Assembly: GCF_023718305.1 (NCBI RefSeq)
Contig: NZ_QEYO01000006.1
Location: 124,001 to 188,000, forward strand
Reading direction: 5' to 3'
Origin: Gramella sp. AN32
GTDB lineage: Bacteria > Bacteroidota > Bacteroidia > Flavobacteriales > Flavobacteriaceae
Length of the DNA: 64,000 nt
How positions within the stretch are numbered: the stretch's first letter is position 1; every line of letters begins with the position of its first letter. This document shows, in pieces, positions 1-9,264 of this stretch. Below the pieces are notes generated by a model that was not told the DNA's origin, did no database searches, and saw only the letters and a list, made by a program, of their open reading frames with translations. The position numbers and the translations under genes are program-made.

Positions 1-2
1 AT

Positions 3-404
3 GAAGAACTTCCAAGGATTTTTTCAAATGCAGATCTTTTAATCCTTCCTTACGACTTTAGTGCAGAATCATTAAGTTATATAAAATATTCTATGCCCAC
101 AAAAGCTCCGGAATACATGGCAAGCGGTACTCCAATTGTTATTTTCGCCCCTCAGGATACAGCATTGGTTCAATATGCTGAAAAATACAATTGGGCAGCT
201 ATAGTCACAAATAACGACGTTGACGTATTAGCGGAAAAGTTAAAGCAATTATTTATTGAGGTATCCCTTAGGGAAGATATAGCAAAAACCGCAAAAAATA
301 TAGCTGAAATTCGCCATGATTCAGAACGTGTAGTGAAAGAATTTCAACAAATGATTTTGAAGGTGGCAGAAAATAATAAATATGAAGAAACACTTACCTT
401 GTGA
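3..404 (+). CDS. Glycosyltransferase, C-terminal part (cut by window edge)
   Basis: The reading frame is open from base 3 without a start codon, so the gene begins left of the window and only the last 133 codons are seen. The visible part has the end of a GT-B fold: a strand and loop reading ADLLILPYD, then TKAPEYMASGTPIV, the usual nucleotide-sugar binding region of family 1/4 glycosyltransferases (Glu in PEYMASG). A helical tail follows. An internal ATG at 93 could be mistaken for the start, but coding clearly continues upstream. It heads a run of same-strand glycosyltransferases and probably builds a surface polysaccharide in the cytoplasm. Confidence 0.8.
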   Translation, partial: EELPRIFSNADLLILPYDFSAESLSYIKYSMPTKAPEYMASGTPIVIFAPQDTALVQYAEKYNWAAIVTNNDVDVLAEKLKQLFIEVSLREDIAKTAKNIAEIRHDSERVVKEFQQMILKVAENNKYEETLTL

Positions 405-489
405 ACCACTTGGGTGGTTGGGTATCTCCACTTAAAAAAGGACAAATTATAGCGTAAAGTTAAGTTTGGCATTACTTGAAAATATTGAA

Positions 490-1617
490 ATGAAATTATT
501 ATTTATTTGTTCAAATAACTTCCAAACCCTTCCTGGGGGTGGTGGTTCAAAATGTACCAACAGGAATTACCTTTCTTTTTGCGATATTCTTGGAAAAGAT
601 AGCGTTGACGTTATTCAATTAGCCACTCCGCTGAAAAAAAATCTATCCTCCATTTTATCTAGGTTTAGAAACTATTCTAAAGGATATAATGCCGGCTTGT
701 CCCAAAAAGTGATAATAAGTATTCTGGAGCGGTCACTTAAGTATAATTACATTTTTATAGATTCATCCTATTATGGAATAATTTGTAAATGCCTAAAAAA
801 AAATAATTACAAAGGACAAATTATATGTTTTTTTCACAACGTTGAACATAAGATGCATCTTCAGCAAGCAAAAGCAAGCCCCTTCAACTTTTGGCGAAAT
901 TTTATTATCTACCACAATGAAAAAAGCGCCGTAAAATTTTCAGATCAGGTAATTGTTTTGAATGAAAGGGATTTAATGGATCTGGATGAGATTTATAAAT
1001 TACCACATATTAGCACCCATATCATCCCGATAAGTTTTAAAGACAGTTATCATTTGGAGAAAATAAACCTTCAGGAGCAAACAATTATACCCCCGGTTTT
1101 TTTATTTGTGGGGAGTGATTGGTTTGCAAATATCCATGGGATTACTTGGTTTGTAGAAGAGATATTGGATCATGTGGATATAAAATTGCAAATAGCGGGA
1201 GGGGCGTCCAATGTGTTGAAGAAAAAATTTATTAATTCTAAAATACAATTTTTGGGTTTTGTGCCAGATCTTGCTTCCGTAATAGTTAATGCTGATTTTA
1301 TATTGGCCCCCCTTTTTAAGGGAGGAGGTATGAAGGTCAAAATTTGTGAAGCACTAATGTATGGAAAAAATATAGTGGGAACTAAAGAGGCCTTTATGGG
1401 ATATGATTTAGACCTGCAACAAACAGGAGCAGAATGCAATAACAAAAGCGACTTTATTCGAGTACTTAATGAATGTTCCTCTTCAAAAAGACAAAAGTTC
1501 AACATATATAATAGAAATCGTTTTTTAGAAAGTTATTCTTTTACCTCTACCTTAGAAAAATTTAAAAGAGTTCTTGAAAAGTCAGATGTGCCTGCTTCAA
1601 AAGAAACCCCCCATTAA
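490..1617 (+). CDS. Glycosyltransferase family 4-like protein
   Basis: A 375-residue GT-B glycosyltransferase. The C-terminal half has the typical pattern: FLFVGSDWFANIHGITWF opening the second Rossmann domain, then a region ending in APLFKGGGMKVKICEALMYG, where the Glu of KICEAL and the Gly-rich loop bind the sugar nucleotide. I start it at ATG 490 (MKLLFICSNN, a normal first beta strand). A TTG at 466 would add eight residues with no family support. The donor and acceptor cannot be told from sequence. It sits between two other glycosyltransferases in one polysaccharide operon and ends about 10 bp before the start of the next. Confidence 0.8.
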   Translation: MKLLFICSNNFQTLPGGGGSKCTNRNYLSFCDILGKDSVDVIQLATPLKKNLSSILSRFRNYSKGYNAGLSQKVIISILERSLKYNYIFIDSSYYGIICKCLKKNNYKGQIICFFHNVEHKMHLQQAKASPFNFWRNFIIYHNEKSAVKFSDQVIVLNERDLMDLDEIYKLPHISTHIIPISFKDSYHLEKINLQEQTIIPPVFLFVGSDWFANIHGITWFVEEILDHVDIKLQIAGGASNVLKKKFINSKIQFLGFVPDLASVIVNADFILAPLFKGGGMKVKICEALMYGKNIVGTKEAFMGYDLDLQQTGAECNNKSDFIRVLNECSSSKRQKFNIYNRNRFLESYSFTSTLEKFKRVLEKSDVPASKETPH

Positions 1618-1627
1618 AGCTATAGAA

Positions 1628-2533
1628 ATGAAGGGGATAAGTGTTATAATTCCCACCTACAATAGGACAGAACTTGCAAAAGAAGCTGTGCATAGTGTGC
1701 TAGAGCAGGACTTTTCGTGTCCCATAGAAATCATCGTTTCAGACGATGGTTCTACAGATGAGACGCTGTCCGCGCTAACTTCTTTTGGTAACAAGGTGAA
1801 AATTCTAAAAAAACCAGACGATTGTAATTCCCAAGGAGTTTCTGGTGCGCGTAACCGAGGGCTTTTAAAAGCGACACAACCCTTTATCAGTTTTTTAGAT
1901 TCCGATGATTTTTATCTTCCTGGCCACCTGCAAAAAATGAAGGAGGCCATAGAATCTGACCCTGAATTAGGTTTTGCTCTCTGTAATTCTTTAATAATGA
2001 TGGATGTTGAACAGGAGAATAAATTTAGGCGCTGGACGAAAAAAAGTATCAAACCAAGGGATATTGCCAATCTTTCCATCTCCACTTTTCATTTTGCAAA
2101 CAGCAACGGATTTATTTTTAAAAAGGAGGTTTTTGAAAAAGTCGGCTTATTTAATGAAAGCTATAAGAATGCGGAAGACACGGATATGTGGATGCGTATC
2201 AACGAAAATTTTAAAGGCATCCATGCAGACCATTATGGTACGGTAATTCGCCTTCATAATCTTCACCGGCTTACGGATGTTCCCAAACAATGTTTACTTC
2301 AAAATCATTATGATGTTTTTCGCAATGCCCTTAGACGTCACAAACATAAAAATTTAAATGATACATACAGAGTGCGAAAACTTTGGTTTCTTTGCTTTAA
2401 ATATAAAGTAAGCCAATGGCCGGGTTTCAATAAAGTTTACAAATTTGTTAGTAAACAAAACACGAAAGCATCGGTTCTGGTAGCAGAATATCCTTCATGG
2501 AAACCTTTAGAATATTTTATCAATTCCCATTAG
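1628..2533 (+). CDS. Glycosyltransferase family 2
   Basis: A 301-residue GT-A enzyme. The N-terminus MKGISVIIPTYNRTE is the classic GT2 nucleotide-binding strand, followed by VSDDGSTDET and the metal-binding motif near FLDSDD. Later NAEDTDMWMRI matches the ExDxxxxxR segment with the likely catalytic Asp. I start at ATG 1628, which leaves 10 bp after the preceding stop. The upstream in-frame ATG at 1574 would overlap the previous gene by 44 bp and add residues outside the fold. It transfers a sugar to a lipid-linked glycan in the cytoplasm; the sugar is unknown. Confidence 0.85.
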   Translation: MKGISVIIPTYNRTELAKEAVHSVLEQDFSCPIEIIVSDDGSTDETLSALTSFGNKVKILKKPDDCNSQGVSGARNRGLLKATQPFISFLDSDDFYLPGHLQKMKEAIESDPELGFALCNSLIMMDVEQENKFRRWTKKSIKPRDIANLSISTFHFANSNGFIFKKEVFEKVGLFNESYKNAEDTDMWMRINENFKGIHADHYGTVIRLHNLHRLTDVPKQCLLQNHYDVFRNALRRHKHKNLNDTYRVRKLWFLCFKYKVSQWPGFNKVYKFVSKQNTKASVLVAEYPSWKPLEYFINSH

Positions 2534-2700
2534 ATACTTTTTCTTGAGGTTTAACACTATACTAGGTTGAGCCGAAAATGTATTAAAAAATCTACTGTTT
2601 TTCAGGAGTAAATAATCAAAAAACTAATTCAGCCTTATGCCCCAAAAATTATTTGGAATGGGAGGTTTATATGTGTAAATTAATTTATACTAAAAATAAT

Positions 2701-3144
2701 ATGAAAATTTTGGCAGTCGCTTCAGTAGGAGGACATTGGACTGAACTCTTACGATTATTACCAGCTTTCGAGGGTAATGAGATTATATTTGCATCCACTA
2801 AACAAAGTGTGGCTGAAACCTTAGAGTTCTCTAAGTTTCACGTGATTCCAGATATAAATAGAAATGATAAACGCAAACTTCCAAATGCGTTATATAAAAT
2901 ATTTGCTTTGGTAAGTTCTATTAGGCCTGATATTATTATCTCTACCGGAGCCCTCCCGGGACTTCTCTCGATCATTGCAGGAAAGATTTATGGAGCAAAA
3001 ACCATCTGGGTCGATAGTATAGCAAATGTAAAAGAGCTTTCGCTTAGCGGAAAAATTGCATCTAGGGTTGCCGATAGAACCTATACGCAATGGCCCGATC
3101 TCACCAACAAAAGATGTTTGTTTCACGGAAATGTACTTTCATGA
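2701..3144 (+). CDS. pssD: PssD/Alg14-type glycosyltransferase subunit
   Basis: A 147-residue protein with the Alg14/PssD fold: MKILAVASVGGHWTELLRLL at the start (Gly-rich loop after the first strand), then RPDIIISTGALPGLLSIIAGKIYGAKTIWVDS. In this family the PssD subunit binds the lipid-linked acceptor and recruits the catalytic PssE/Alg13 subunit to the membrane. The ATG at 2701 fits the fold; a further in-frame start at 2653 adds 16 residues with no counterpart. Its TGA overlaps the ATG of the next gene by four bases, so the two are translationally coupled, as expected for a heterodimer. Confidence 0.85.
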   Translation: MKILAVASVGGHWTELLRLLPAFEGNEIIFASTKQSVAETLEFSKFHVIPDINRNDKRKLPNALYKIFALVSSIRPDIIISTGALPGLLSIIAGKIYGAKTIWVDSIANVKELSLSGKIASRVADRTYTQWPDLTNKRCLFHGNVLS

Positions 3145-3626
3145 TCTTTGTAACTGTAGGTACTCAAGAACCTTTTGATAGACTCATAAGAGCTATGGAT
3201 GAAATTGTTCCAGAGTTGGGAGATCAAGAAATAATTGTTCAGGCTCCCTTGAAGACTTACAAACCTATCCACTTTAAAACTTTTGATTTTATAAATCCAT
3301 CAAAATATAATAATATTTTTGATCGAGCAGATTTAATTATAAGTCACGCGGGAATGGGCACTATATTATCGGCCTTGACAAAAGAGAAATCTCTATTGGT
3401 AATGCCAAGACTTGTTAAGTATGGTGAACATAGAAATGAGCACCAACTTCACACAGCTCAAAAATTTAAATTTTTAAATTATATTAATGTTGCTGAAGAT
3501 GAGAAACAGCTACAAACTATATTGTTGAACAAAAAGGATCAAAAATTAATGATTCCGAAAAAAATGGGAAAATATGCCTCAGATGAATTAATAAATTCTC
3601 TAAGAAAATATATAACAATAAAATGA
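3141..3626 (+). CDS. pssE: PssE/Alg13-type glycosyltransferase subunit
   Basis: A 161-residue partner of the preceding gene, resembling the C-terminal half of MurG and Alg13. MIFVTVGTQEPFDRLIRAMD opens the domain, and ADLIISHAGMGTILSAL followed by VMPRLVKYGEHRNEHQ gives the UDP-sugar binding loop and the conserved Glu and His. The start at 3141 overlaps the upstream stop as ATGA. The ORF can be opened to 3090, but those residues lie inside pssD in another frame. Together with PssD it should add the second sugar to a polyprenyl-linked glycan. The gene ends 29 bp before a convergent gene. Confidence 0.85.
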   Translation: MIFVTVGTQEPFDRLIRAMDEIVPELGDQEIIVQAPLKTYKPIHFKTFDFINPSKYNNIFDRADLIISHAGMGTILSALTKEKSLLVMPRLVKYGEHRNEHQLHTAQKFKFLNYINVAEDEKQLQTILLNKKDQKLMIPKKMGKYASDELINSLRKYITIK

Positions 3627-3655
3627 GGACGATTATGATAATAGGGATAAGGGTA

Positions 3656-4885
3656 TTAATTGTTTAAATCTAAATTATAATTCCCTCCGTCCATATCGTT
3701 ATAAGCCATTCCTCCATTTCCCTTTTTGAGAATTTCATTTCTTTGTAATGTATTACCCGTTGCGCCTGGGAAGAAAGCTACGGTATCTGCGTAATCCCTT
3801 ATGGTAATAAAAGTATTATCGTAAAAAGTGTTGCTATTGCTTTTATTCTCTACATATAAGCCTATTCCCCCATCAGAAGAATGAAAATTATTCGTAAAAG
3901 ATGAGTTTTTAACATCACTTAAATGCAGGGCATCGGCATAAAATGAATTTTTTGAATATTCTAGTCCATCACAATTATAAAGTTCGTTCAAATGGGCCGC
4001 GTTTCCGGTAACAGTTCCAGAATTTCCGATTATGGCAACACCCGTCATATAAAGGCTTCCACCGGCCCTTCTATTCAAGGTTATTGGATTATATGCGTTA
4101 TTTACTGAAGAGAAGGAGTTGTTCTCTATTACTACATCGTTCCAAGCCACATTTTCAATGGCCCGATCCTTGGCGTCCACAATAATATTATTCAATATGT
4201 TGGCATTTCTTCCGGTACCGCTTAAACTTATAGCCATTCCATATTTAGATGTCGTACCAAGGTTGTTAAAATAGCAATCCTTTACAGTTACATCTTCAAA
4301 TCTTGAAATATCGTCCCAATCATGATTTACCGTTTCAATAGCCATTCTTCCTATATCCTGAAATATGCAATTAATAATCATTATTTTGCTGGACCTATAG
4401 GGTCCCTGGGATGTAAATTTTAAACCGTTTGTATCAATTTTTGGACTTGAAAAGCGGCACCCATCAAACAGGATATTTTCCGCATTTGTCTGACTAAAAT
4501 TAATGAGTCCCCCAAAATTTATTGCAGTAGTAGAAGATGTGGAATTAAAAGTTACATTTTTAAAAGAAATGTTGTGCGCGTCTTCTTCAAATTGAATTAA
4601 GGTTTCCAGGTTACCAGAAATTACCACACCATCAGCCGCCCCTGTAATATTCAGGTTGTAGATATTCCTTAAGTTAATCCTGGAGTTTAAAGTATAAGTA
4701 CCGGGAAGTAAATACAAGTTCGAATCTGATTTTAATCCAGCTATTAGTTCATTTATATTGCTTATTTCCGTAAAATTTTCTAAAATTTCATTTTGAGGTG
4801 TTTTCAAAGAATAATAATAACCTTGGGCAAATAATGAATTACCACTAAAAAAAATAAGGAATAAACTAAATATAAGTACTTTCAT
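3656..4885 (-). CDS. Secreted right-handed beta-helix protein
   Basis: A 409-residue protein with a clear signal peptide (first 20 residues, hydrophobic, ending LFAQG). The rest is rich in Asn and in short repeats such as NILNNIIVDAKDRAIENVAWNDVVIENNSF, the pattern of parallel beta-helix (PbH1, pectate-lyase-like) proteins. No pectate-lyase catalytic residues can be assigned with confidence. The start ATG overlaps the stop of the upstream repeat-protein gene by one base (TAATG), so the two are translated together. It is likely exported and surface-associated, binding or cutting polysaccharide; the substrate is unknown. Confidence 0.75.
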   Translation of the reverse strand: MKVLIFSLFLIFFSGNSLFAQGYYYSLKTPQNEILENFTEISNINELIAGLKSDSNLYLLPGTYTLNSRINLRNIYNLNITGAADGVVISGNLETLIQFEEDAHNISFKNVTFNSTSSTTAINFGGLINFSQTNAENILFDGCRFSSPKIDTNGLKFTSQGPYRSSKIMIINCIFQDIGRMAIETVNHDWDDISRFEDVTVKDCYFNNLGTTSKYGMAISLSGTGRNANILNNIIVDAKDRAIENVAWNDVVIENNSFSSVNNAYNPITLNRRAGGSLYMTGVAIIGNSGTVTGNAAHLNELYNCDGLEYSKNSFYADALHLSDVKNSSFTNNFHSSDGGIGLYVENKSNSNTFYDNTFITIRDYADTVAFFPGATGNTLQRNEILKKGNGGMAYNDMDGGNYNLDLNN

Positions 4886-7815
4886 TATAATACAATATAA
4901 GAATTGTTACCAGTTTTTCGTATAATTCCTCCAGTATAAGCATCATTGTTTCCAATACTGGTATTTCCTCCAGAATTACCGTTGATAACAACACCTGATG
5001 CACCTTTTACTGTAAAAGTAGTACCGTGTACTTCAATATTTATAACATCGCCAACTGCCATAGCTATAAAATTAGAATCAATCGTTAAAGTTGCGGATAA
5101 AGTACACGCAATGGTATTTCCAACATCATTAGTTTTTATATTTCTAGAAGATGAAAATGGTACTACCAAAGCTTTTTTAGCATAATTTTCTTCAACTTGT
5201 TTTAATATTTCTGCTTTAATACTATCTACCTCTGACTGTGTATAAACTTGAGGCGCTCCGGTTAGACTAGAGTAATTTCCATCAAAATCATCTGCCCCAT
5301 TCGTATCCCAACCCTCAAAGTTTACAGCGTTACCCCCAGATATGGAGAGGGATGAGCCTTCTAGCACCAATTCTTGGGGTGTCCCATTCCCAATTTCAAT
5401 GCCTGCTATGAGATTATCAATTTCTGTAGTAGTATATAGCTGTGGGATATTGGTAAGGTCCTTATAGCTTCCACTGAATAGGATTGGTTTATCCATTAAA
5501 TCTGAATAGCTTCCAGAAAAATCATCACTTGCATTGGTATCCCAACCTGTAAATGATATTGAATTACCGCCAGTAATAGAAAGAGCATCACCCTCCAGAA
5601 TCAAATCTTGGGGAGACCCGTTCCCAGTTTCAATACCTGCTATAAGATTATCAATTTCTGTAGTAGTATATAGCTGTGGGATATCGGTAAGGTCCTTATA
5701 ACTTCCACTAAAGAGGATTGGTTTATCCATTAAATCTGAATAGCTTCCGGAAAAATCATCTGCCGCATTCGTATCCCAATTTTCAAAAGAAATAGAATTA
5801 CCCCCGGTTATTGAAAGAGTATTGTCCAATAAACTAAGGGATTGCACTACAGCTTCACCACCTTCATAGCTCACAAAAAGGCTGTCAATTTGTGAAGCTG
5901 TGTATAATTCGGGAACTTCAATAAGATCTGCAAACCTTCCGGAAAAATCATCAGTAGCGTTAGTGTCCCAATTTTCAAATGAGATCGAGTTTCCACCGGT
6001 AATAGAAAGAAGGTTTTCTTCCAGGGATAGTGATTGCACGATGCCTTCGCCGCCTTCCACACTAATTAACAAACTGTCAATTTGTGATGCCGTATATAAT
6101 TCGGGAACTTCAATAAGATCTGCAAAGCTTCCGGAAAAATCATCAGCAGCGTTCGTATCCCAGTTTTCAAATGAGATCGAGTTTCCACCAGTAATAGAAA
6201 GGAGATTTTCTTCCAGGGATAGTGACTGCACCATTCCTTCTCCACCTTCCACATTAATTAACAAACTGTCAATTTGTGACGCCGTATATAATTCGGGAAC
6301 TTCTATGAGATCTGCAAAGCTTCCGGAAAAATCATCAGCAGCGTTGGTGTCCCAATTTTCAAATGAGATCGAGTTTCCACCAGTAATAGAAAGGAGATTT
6401 TCTTCCAGGGATAGTGACTGCACCATTCCTTCTCCACCTTCCACATTAATTAACAAACTGTCAATTTGTGACGCTGTATATAATTCGGGAACTTCTATGA
6501 GATCTGCAAAGCTTCCGGAAAAATCATCAGCAGCGTTGGTGTCCCAATTTTCAAATGAAATAGTGTTACCTCCAGTGATAGAAAGTTGGGTTTCTTCAAG
6601 CAGTAGGGTGGGAGCAATGCCTATGCCCCCATCTATGTTGATTAATAGTTCATCAATTTCATCTTTGTTATACACCTGAGGGGTATTAATTAGATCTAAG
6701 TAATCACCGGAAAAATCATCAGATGAATCTATGTCCCAATTTTCAAAAGAAATAGTATTTGCGCCTGTAATACTTAATTGATTCGCATTAAGATTGAGCG
6801 ATTGTACAGTTCCTTCACTGCCATTTAGGTTTACTACGATGCTATCAACTTGGGCTGCTGTATATAATTGCGGAATCTCCAATAAGTCAGAAAATTTTCC
6901 GGAAAAATCGTCCAGAGCATTGGTATCCCAGTTTTCAAATAAAACACTATTTCCTCCAGAAATAAGAAGTTGATCTCCCTCCAGATTTAAAGATTGTGTA
7001 ATCCCTTCTCCGGCAGAGATACCGTTTAATTTTTCATCTATTTCGTATCTGTCGTAAATGTCGGGTTTATTCAATAAATCATTGTAGTCGCCCGAAAAAT
7101 CATCATTGGCATTGGTATCCCAACCAGTTAGATTGATTGAATTACCTGAAGAAATTGAAATTCTAGCACCATTAAGATCCAGTTTCTGGTAGTTCGAGTT
7201 ATTATTGTCACGATTCCCCTTTCTCAAAAGGTCATTTATTTCCTCTTTATTATAAATCTCCGGTATGCCGGATAGACTGGAATATTGTCCGTCAAAATCA
7301 TCGCTGGCATCTTTGTCCCAATTTTCAAAAGCCATCTCCGTTCCTAAGATATCTGCTGAATTGAAGTGGGTGAGATCAGAAATCTGTGATTCCATAATTT
7401 CTCCTGTAAAGTTTTCTGTAGATTTTGAATATAGCGCATAAGGGACACTTGTGAGTTGACTAACTCCCGCAACCTTAAAGTCTGCTTCCCCATTAGGATC
7501 TACATAAGTCTCTATATAGTATAAGCCTTTATTCCATGGAATATCTTTAAAAGTACCTTTAGCTATTTCTCCAGTCCCAATTTCTAAACTAACCAGTCCG
7601 TTGTCATTAGTTTTTTTATAATGATGCTCCTCATAAACTGTGGAACCCGACTTAGACCCTTTTTTTATTAATATTTTAAGATCAACCATGGAGTTACTCA
7701 CAAGTTGTTGATCCCCATTTCTAATAATTGCCTGAAAGCTGAATTTTTCCGGAGCCTGGGCGAAACACTCCAAGCTAAAGAAAATCAATATAAGTAGGGA
7801 AAGAATTGATCTCAT
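4885..7815 (-). CDS. Large secreted tandem-repeat protein, fibre-like
   Basis: 976 residues with a signal peptide (MRSILSLLILIFFSLECFAQ). Residues 20 to about 135 form an N-terminal domain (FSFQAIIRNGDQQLVSNSMV, later TSVPYALYSKS) of a type common in Bacteroidota repeat proteins. About eleven repeats of near 64 residues follow. Each carries a DTNAxDDFSG block, a P-x-LYT-x-x-x-IDSL block and an LSITGGNSISFENW block. The last 90 residues differ (IEVHGTTFTVKGASG, NNSYIVL) and may fold as a beta-rich cap. Asp-rich DxNxxDDF segments may bind calcium, as inference. No enzyme motif was seen. It is the middle gene of a three-gene operon with a T9SS cargo protein. Confidence 0.75.
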   Translation of the reverse strand: MRSILSLLILIFFSLECFAQAPEKFSFQAIIRNGDQQLVSNSMVDLKILIKKGSKSGSTVYEEHHYKKTNDNGLVSLEIGTGEIAKGTFKDIPWNKGLYYIETYVDPNGEADFKVAGVSQLTSVPYALYSKSTENFTGEIMESQISDLTHFNSADILGTEMAFENWDKDASDDFDGQYSSLSGIPEIYNKEEINDLLRKGNRDNNNSNYQKLDLNGARISISSGNSINLTGWDTNANDDFSGDYNDLLNKPDIYDRYEIDEKLNGISAGEGITQSLNLEGDQLLISGGNSVLFENWDTNALDDFSGKFSDLLEIPQLYTAAQVDSIVVNLNGSEGTVQSLNLNANQLSITGANTISFENWDIDSSDDFSGDYLDLINTPQVYNKDEIDELLINIDGGIGIAPTLLLEETQLSITGGNTISFENWDTNAADDFSGSFADLIEVPELYTASQIDSLLINVEGGEGMVQSLSLEENLLSITGGNSISFENWDTNAADDFSGSFADLIEVPELYTASQIDSLLINVEGGEGMVQSLSLEENLLSITGGNSISFENWDTNAADDFSGSFADLIEVPELYTASQIDSLLISVEGGEGIVQSLSLEENLLSITGGNSISFENWDTNATDDFSGRFADLIEVPELYTASQIDSLFVSYEGGEAVVQSLSLLDNTLSITGGNSISFENWDTNAADDFSGSYSDLMDKPILFSGSYKDLTDIPQLYTTTEIDNLIAGIETGNGSPQDLILEGDALSITGGNSISFTGWDTNASDDFSGSYSDLMDKPILFSGSYKDLTNIPQLYTTTEIDNLIAGIEIGNGTPQELVLEGSSLSISGGNAVNFEGWDTNGADDFDGNYSSLTGAPQVYTQSEVDSIKAEILKQVEENYAKKALVVPFSSSRNIKTNDVGNTIACTLSATLTIDSNFIAMAVGDVINIEVHGTTFTVKGASGVVINGNSGGNTSIGNNDAYTGGIIRKTGNNSYIVL
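5882..6557 (-). repeat. 192-bp near-identical tandem coding repeats
   Basis: Within the fibre-like gene, units starting at 5882, 6074, 6266 and 6458 are spaced exactly 192 bp (64 codons). The units at 6266 and 6458 are almost identical over most of their length, while flanking copies of the same protein repeat have diverged. This points to recent duplication or gene conversion. Copy number here may be collapsed or expanded in assemblies. Confidence 0.85.
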
Positions 7816-7819
7816 TGCA

Positions 7820-8338
7820 CTATTTTTTAATTAATTTTAATGTTTGGATTGTGTTATTAGTTCCAATAACCTTTAAAAGATATATGGAGGTAGGTAGTTC
7901 TTCAACTGGAATAATTGTTTTTGAACCACTTATAGCGGCAGTCTTTAAAAGTTTTCCGCTAATGGTATAGAATTCATAATAGTATTTTTCTTTCTCATAT
8001 TCCGGAATACTGAGGATGACATAATTGGTCATAGGATTCGGATAGGCTTTCATGATAATTTGCTTTGGAGGAGCCTTTTTGGTTATTATCTCTGTATAAA
8101 CAGCACTTTGCTGTACACCTTGGAGAAGCACTACATCCTGAGCATTGTTATGTTCATAAAAAGTTTGACCAATCGAAAATGAGATTGAACCCTGGTCATT
8201 GATACCATCGGTTCCAGATGCATTTATAGATTGCATCATAAGTGTAGGTTCTGCTGAAAGATTAGCTTGTTGATTCTCCTGGCTGTAAGTGAATAAAGGA
8301 GCGAACAAAAGCAATCTGAGTAAAAAGTTTTTTTTCAT
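7820..8338 (-). CDS. T9SS type A sorting domain-containing protein
   Basis: 172 residues: a signal peptide (MKKNFLLRLLLFAPLFTYSQ), a Ser/Gly-rich middle with a DGINDQGSISFSIGQTFY segment, then a C-terminal domain beginning MKAYPNPMTNYVIL and ending IYLLKVIGTNNTIQTLKLIKK. The YPNP motif and the lysine-rich terminal strand are the marks of the type IX secretion sorting domain, removed on export across the outer membrane. It is first in the operon, 4 bp before the 976-residue gene, which itself lacks a visible sorting domain. Confidence 0.85.
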   Translation of the reverse strand: MKKNFLLRLLLFAPLFTYSQENQQANLSAEPTLMMQSINASGTDGINDQGSISFSIGQTFYEHNNAQDVVLLQGVQQSAVYTEIITKKAPPKQIIMKAYPNPMTNYVILSIPEYEKEKYYYEFYTISGKLLKTAAISGSKTIIPVEELPTSIYLLKVIGTNNTIQTLKLIKK

Positions 8339-9264
8339 TTAGGGCGTGAAAAAAATCGTTAAAATCAAATATATAAGACGCTAAAATAAGATTGTAAAAT
8401 CGATATAAGCAAGAAAAAACACGACAAAAGGTATATATTTTCTTAAGCTAATCATAAATAATTTTTTATTTTATTTAAATTTAATGAGCTTTTCCATAAA
8501 ATAAAGCTTAAATAAAAACTTCAGGTATTGGAGATTAAATTACTATAAAATAGAAGTTTAAGTGTTTTATAATAAAAGAAGTCATATTGTGATTTCTATC
8601 AAAAAAATACATGTTTTTTATCTTAAAGATTTGTAAAGGAAAATTTTTGAAGTTTGTGATTATGTAGGAAAAATATTTCCGTAAAATTCTATTAATGATA
8701 AAGTTGTAAGAAATTTCTGAAAATATTGTGAAGGTTTGAAATGGTATTTTAATGATTTAGCTATTAGAATAGACCGGAAAAATATGCATGTTTATTTTTA
8801 ACCGGAAACTCCCGATCTGTGAAGTTTAACCTCGTAGCTGAATAACACCATTCTATTCCATTTGCTAACTTCGAGGAGCAGTTATATCTACCATATCCAA
8901 GTCTGTAAATCTACAGGTTCTGCCTGTAATCTCTTCTTCTGCTTGTATACTTTGAATAGTAAAAAAAAGGCTTTCATTGTGAACATACTTACAAAGAAGT
9001 TTTTCATTTGGTTTATTTTATGATTCTGAAGAAGTATTAAGAAAATATTATACCTAAAATCTAAATTTTTGGTAAAGCTTTGGAATTGGGCATGTAAGGA
9101 TTGCTATCTCATTTTTCATCCCATCAGCTCTATGTGGAATATCAGCATTTTTTCTACAATATGTGGATTACCCACCCGCTTTGCGAAGTTTACAACTCAC
9201 AACCTTAGGTTGTTTGGAGAATGGTCGGATTAAAAAAGTTTTATGTGAAGCTTCGAAATTAATT
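8339..9264. other. Long AT-rich intergenic region
   Basis: About 925 bp between two minus-strand genes. The part next to 8338 carries the promoter-like element. The only open frame of note is a 39-codon minus-strand ORF at 8888-9007 (starts MKNFFVSMF); it has no recognisable domain and I do not call it a gene. No RNA gene or repeat was recognised. Confidence 0.5.
8366..8373 (-). promoter_or_regulatory. Bacteroidota -7 box upstream of surface-protein operon
   Basis: On the minus strand the bases read TATATTTG, a perfect TAnnTTTG element, about 27 bp before the ATG of the T9SS protein gene. A matching -33 TTG is not clear. This is a pattern match only. Confidence 0.4.

Noticed and set aside
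5882..6557. CRISPR-like array from regular repeats
   Set aside because: The 192-bp units are coding repeats without spacers and there are no cas genes.
5900..6679. Long plus-strand ORF (259 codons) over the fibre-protein repeats
   Set aside because: It is antisense to the repeat gene, and its own repetition follows from the 192-bp unit; the minus-strand frame has a signal peptide, coherent repeats and operon coupling.
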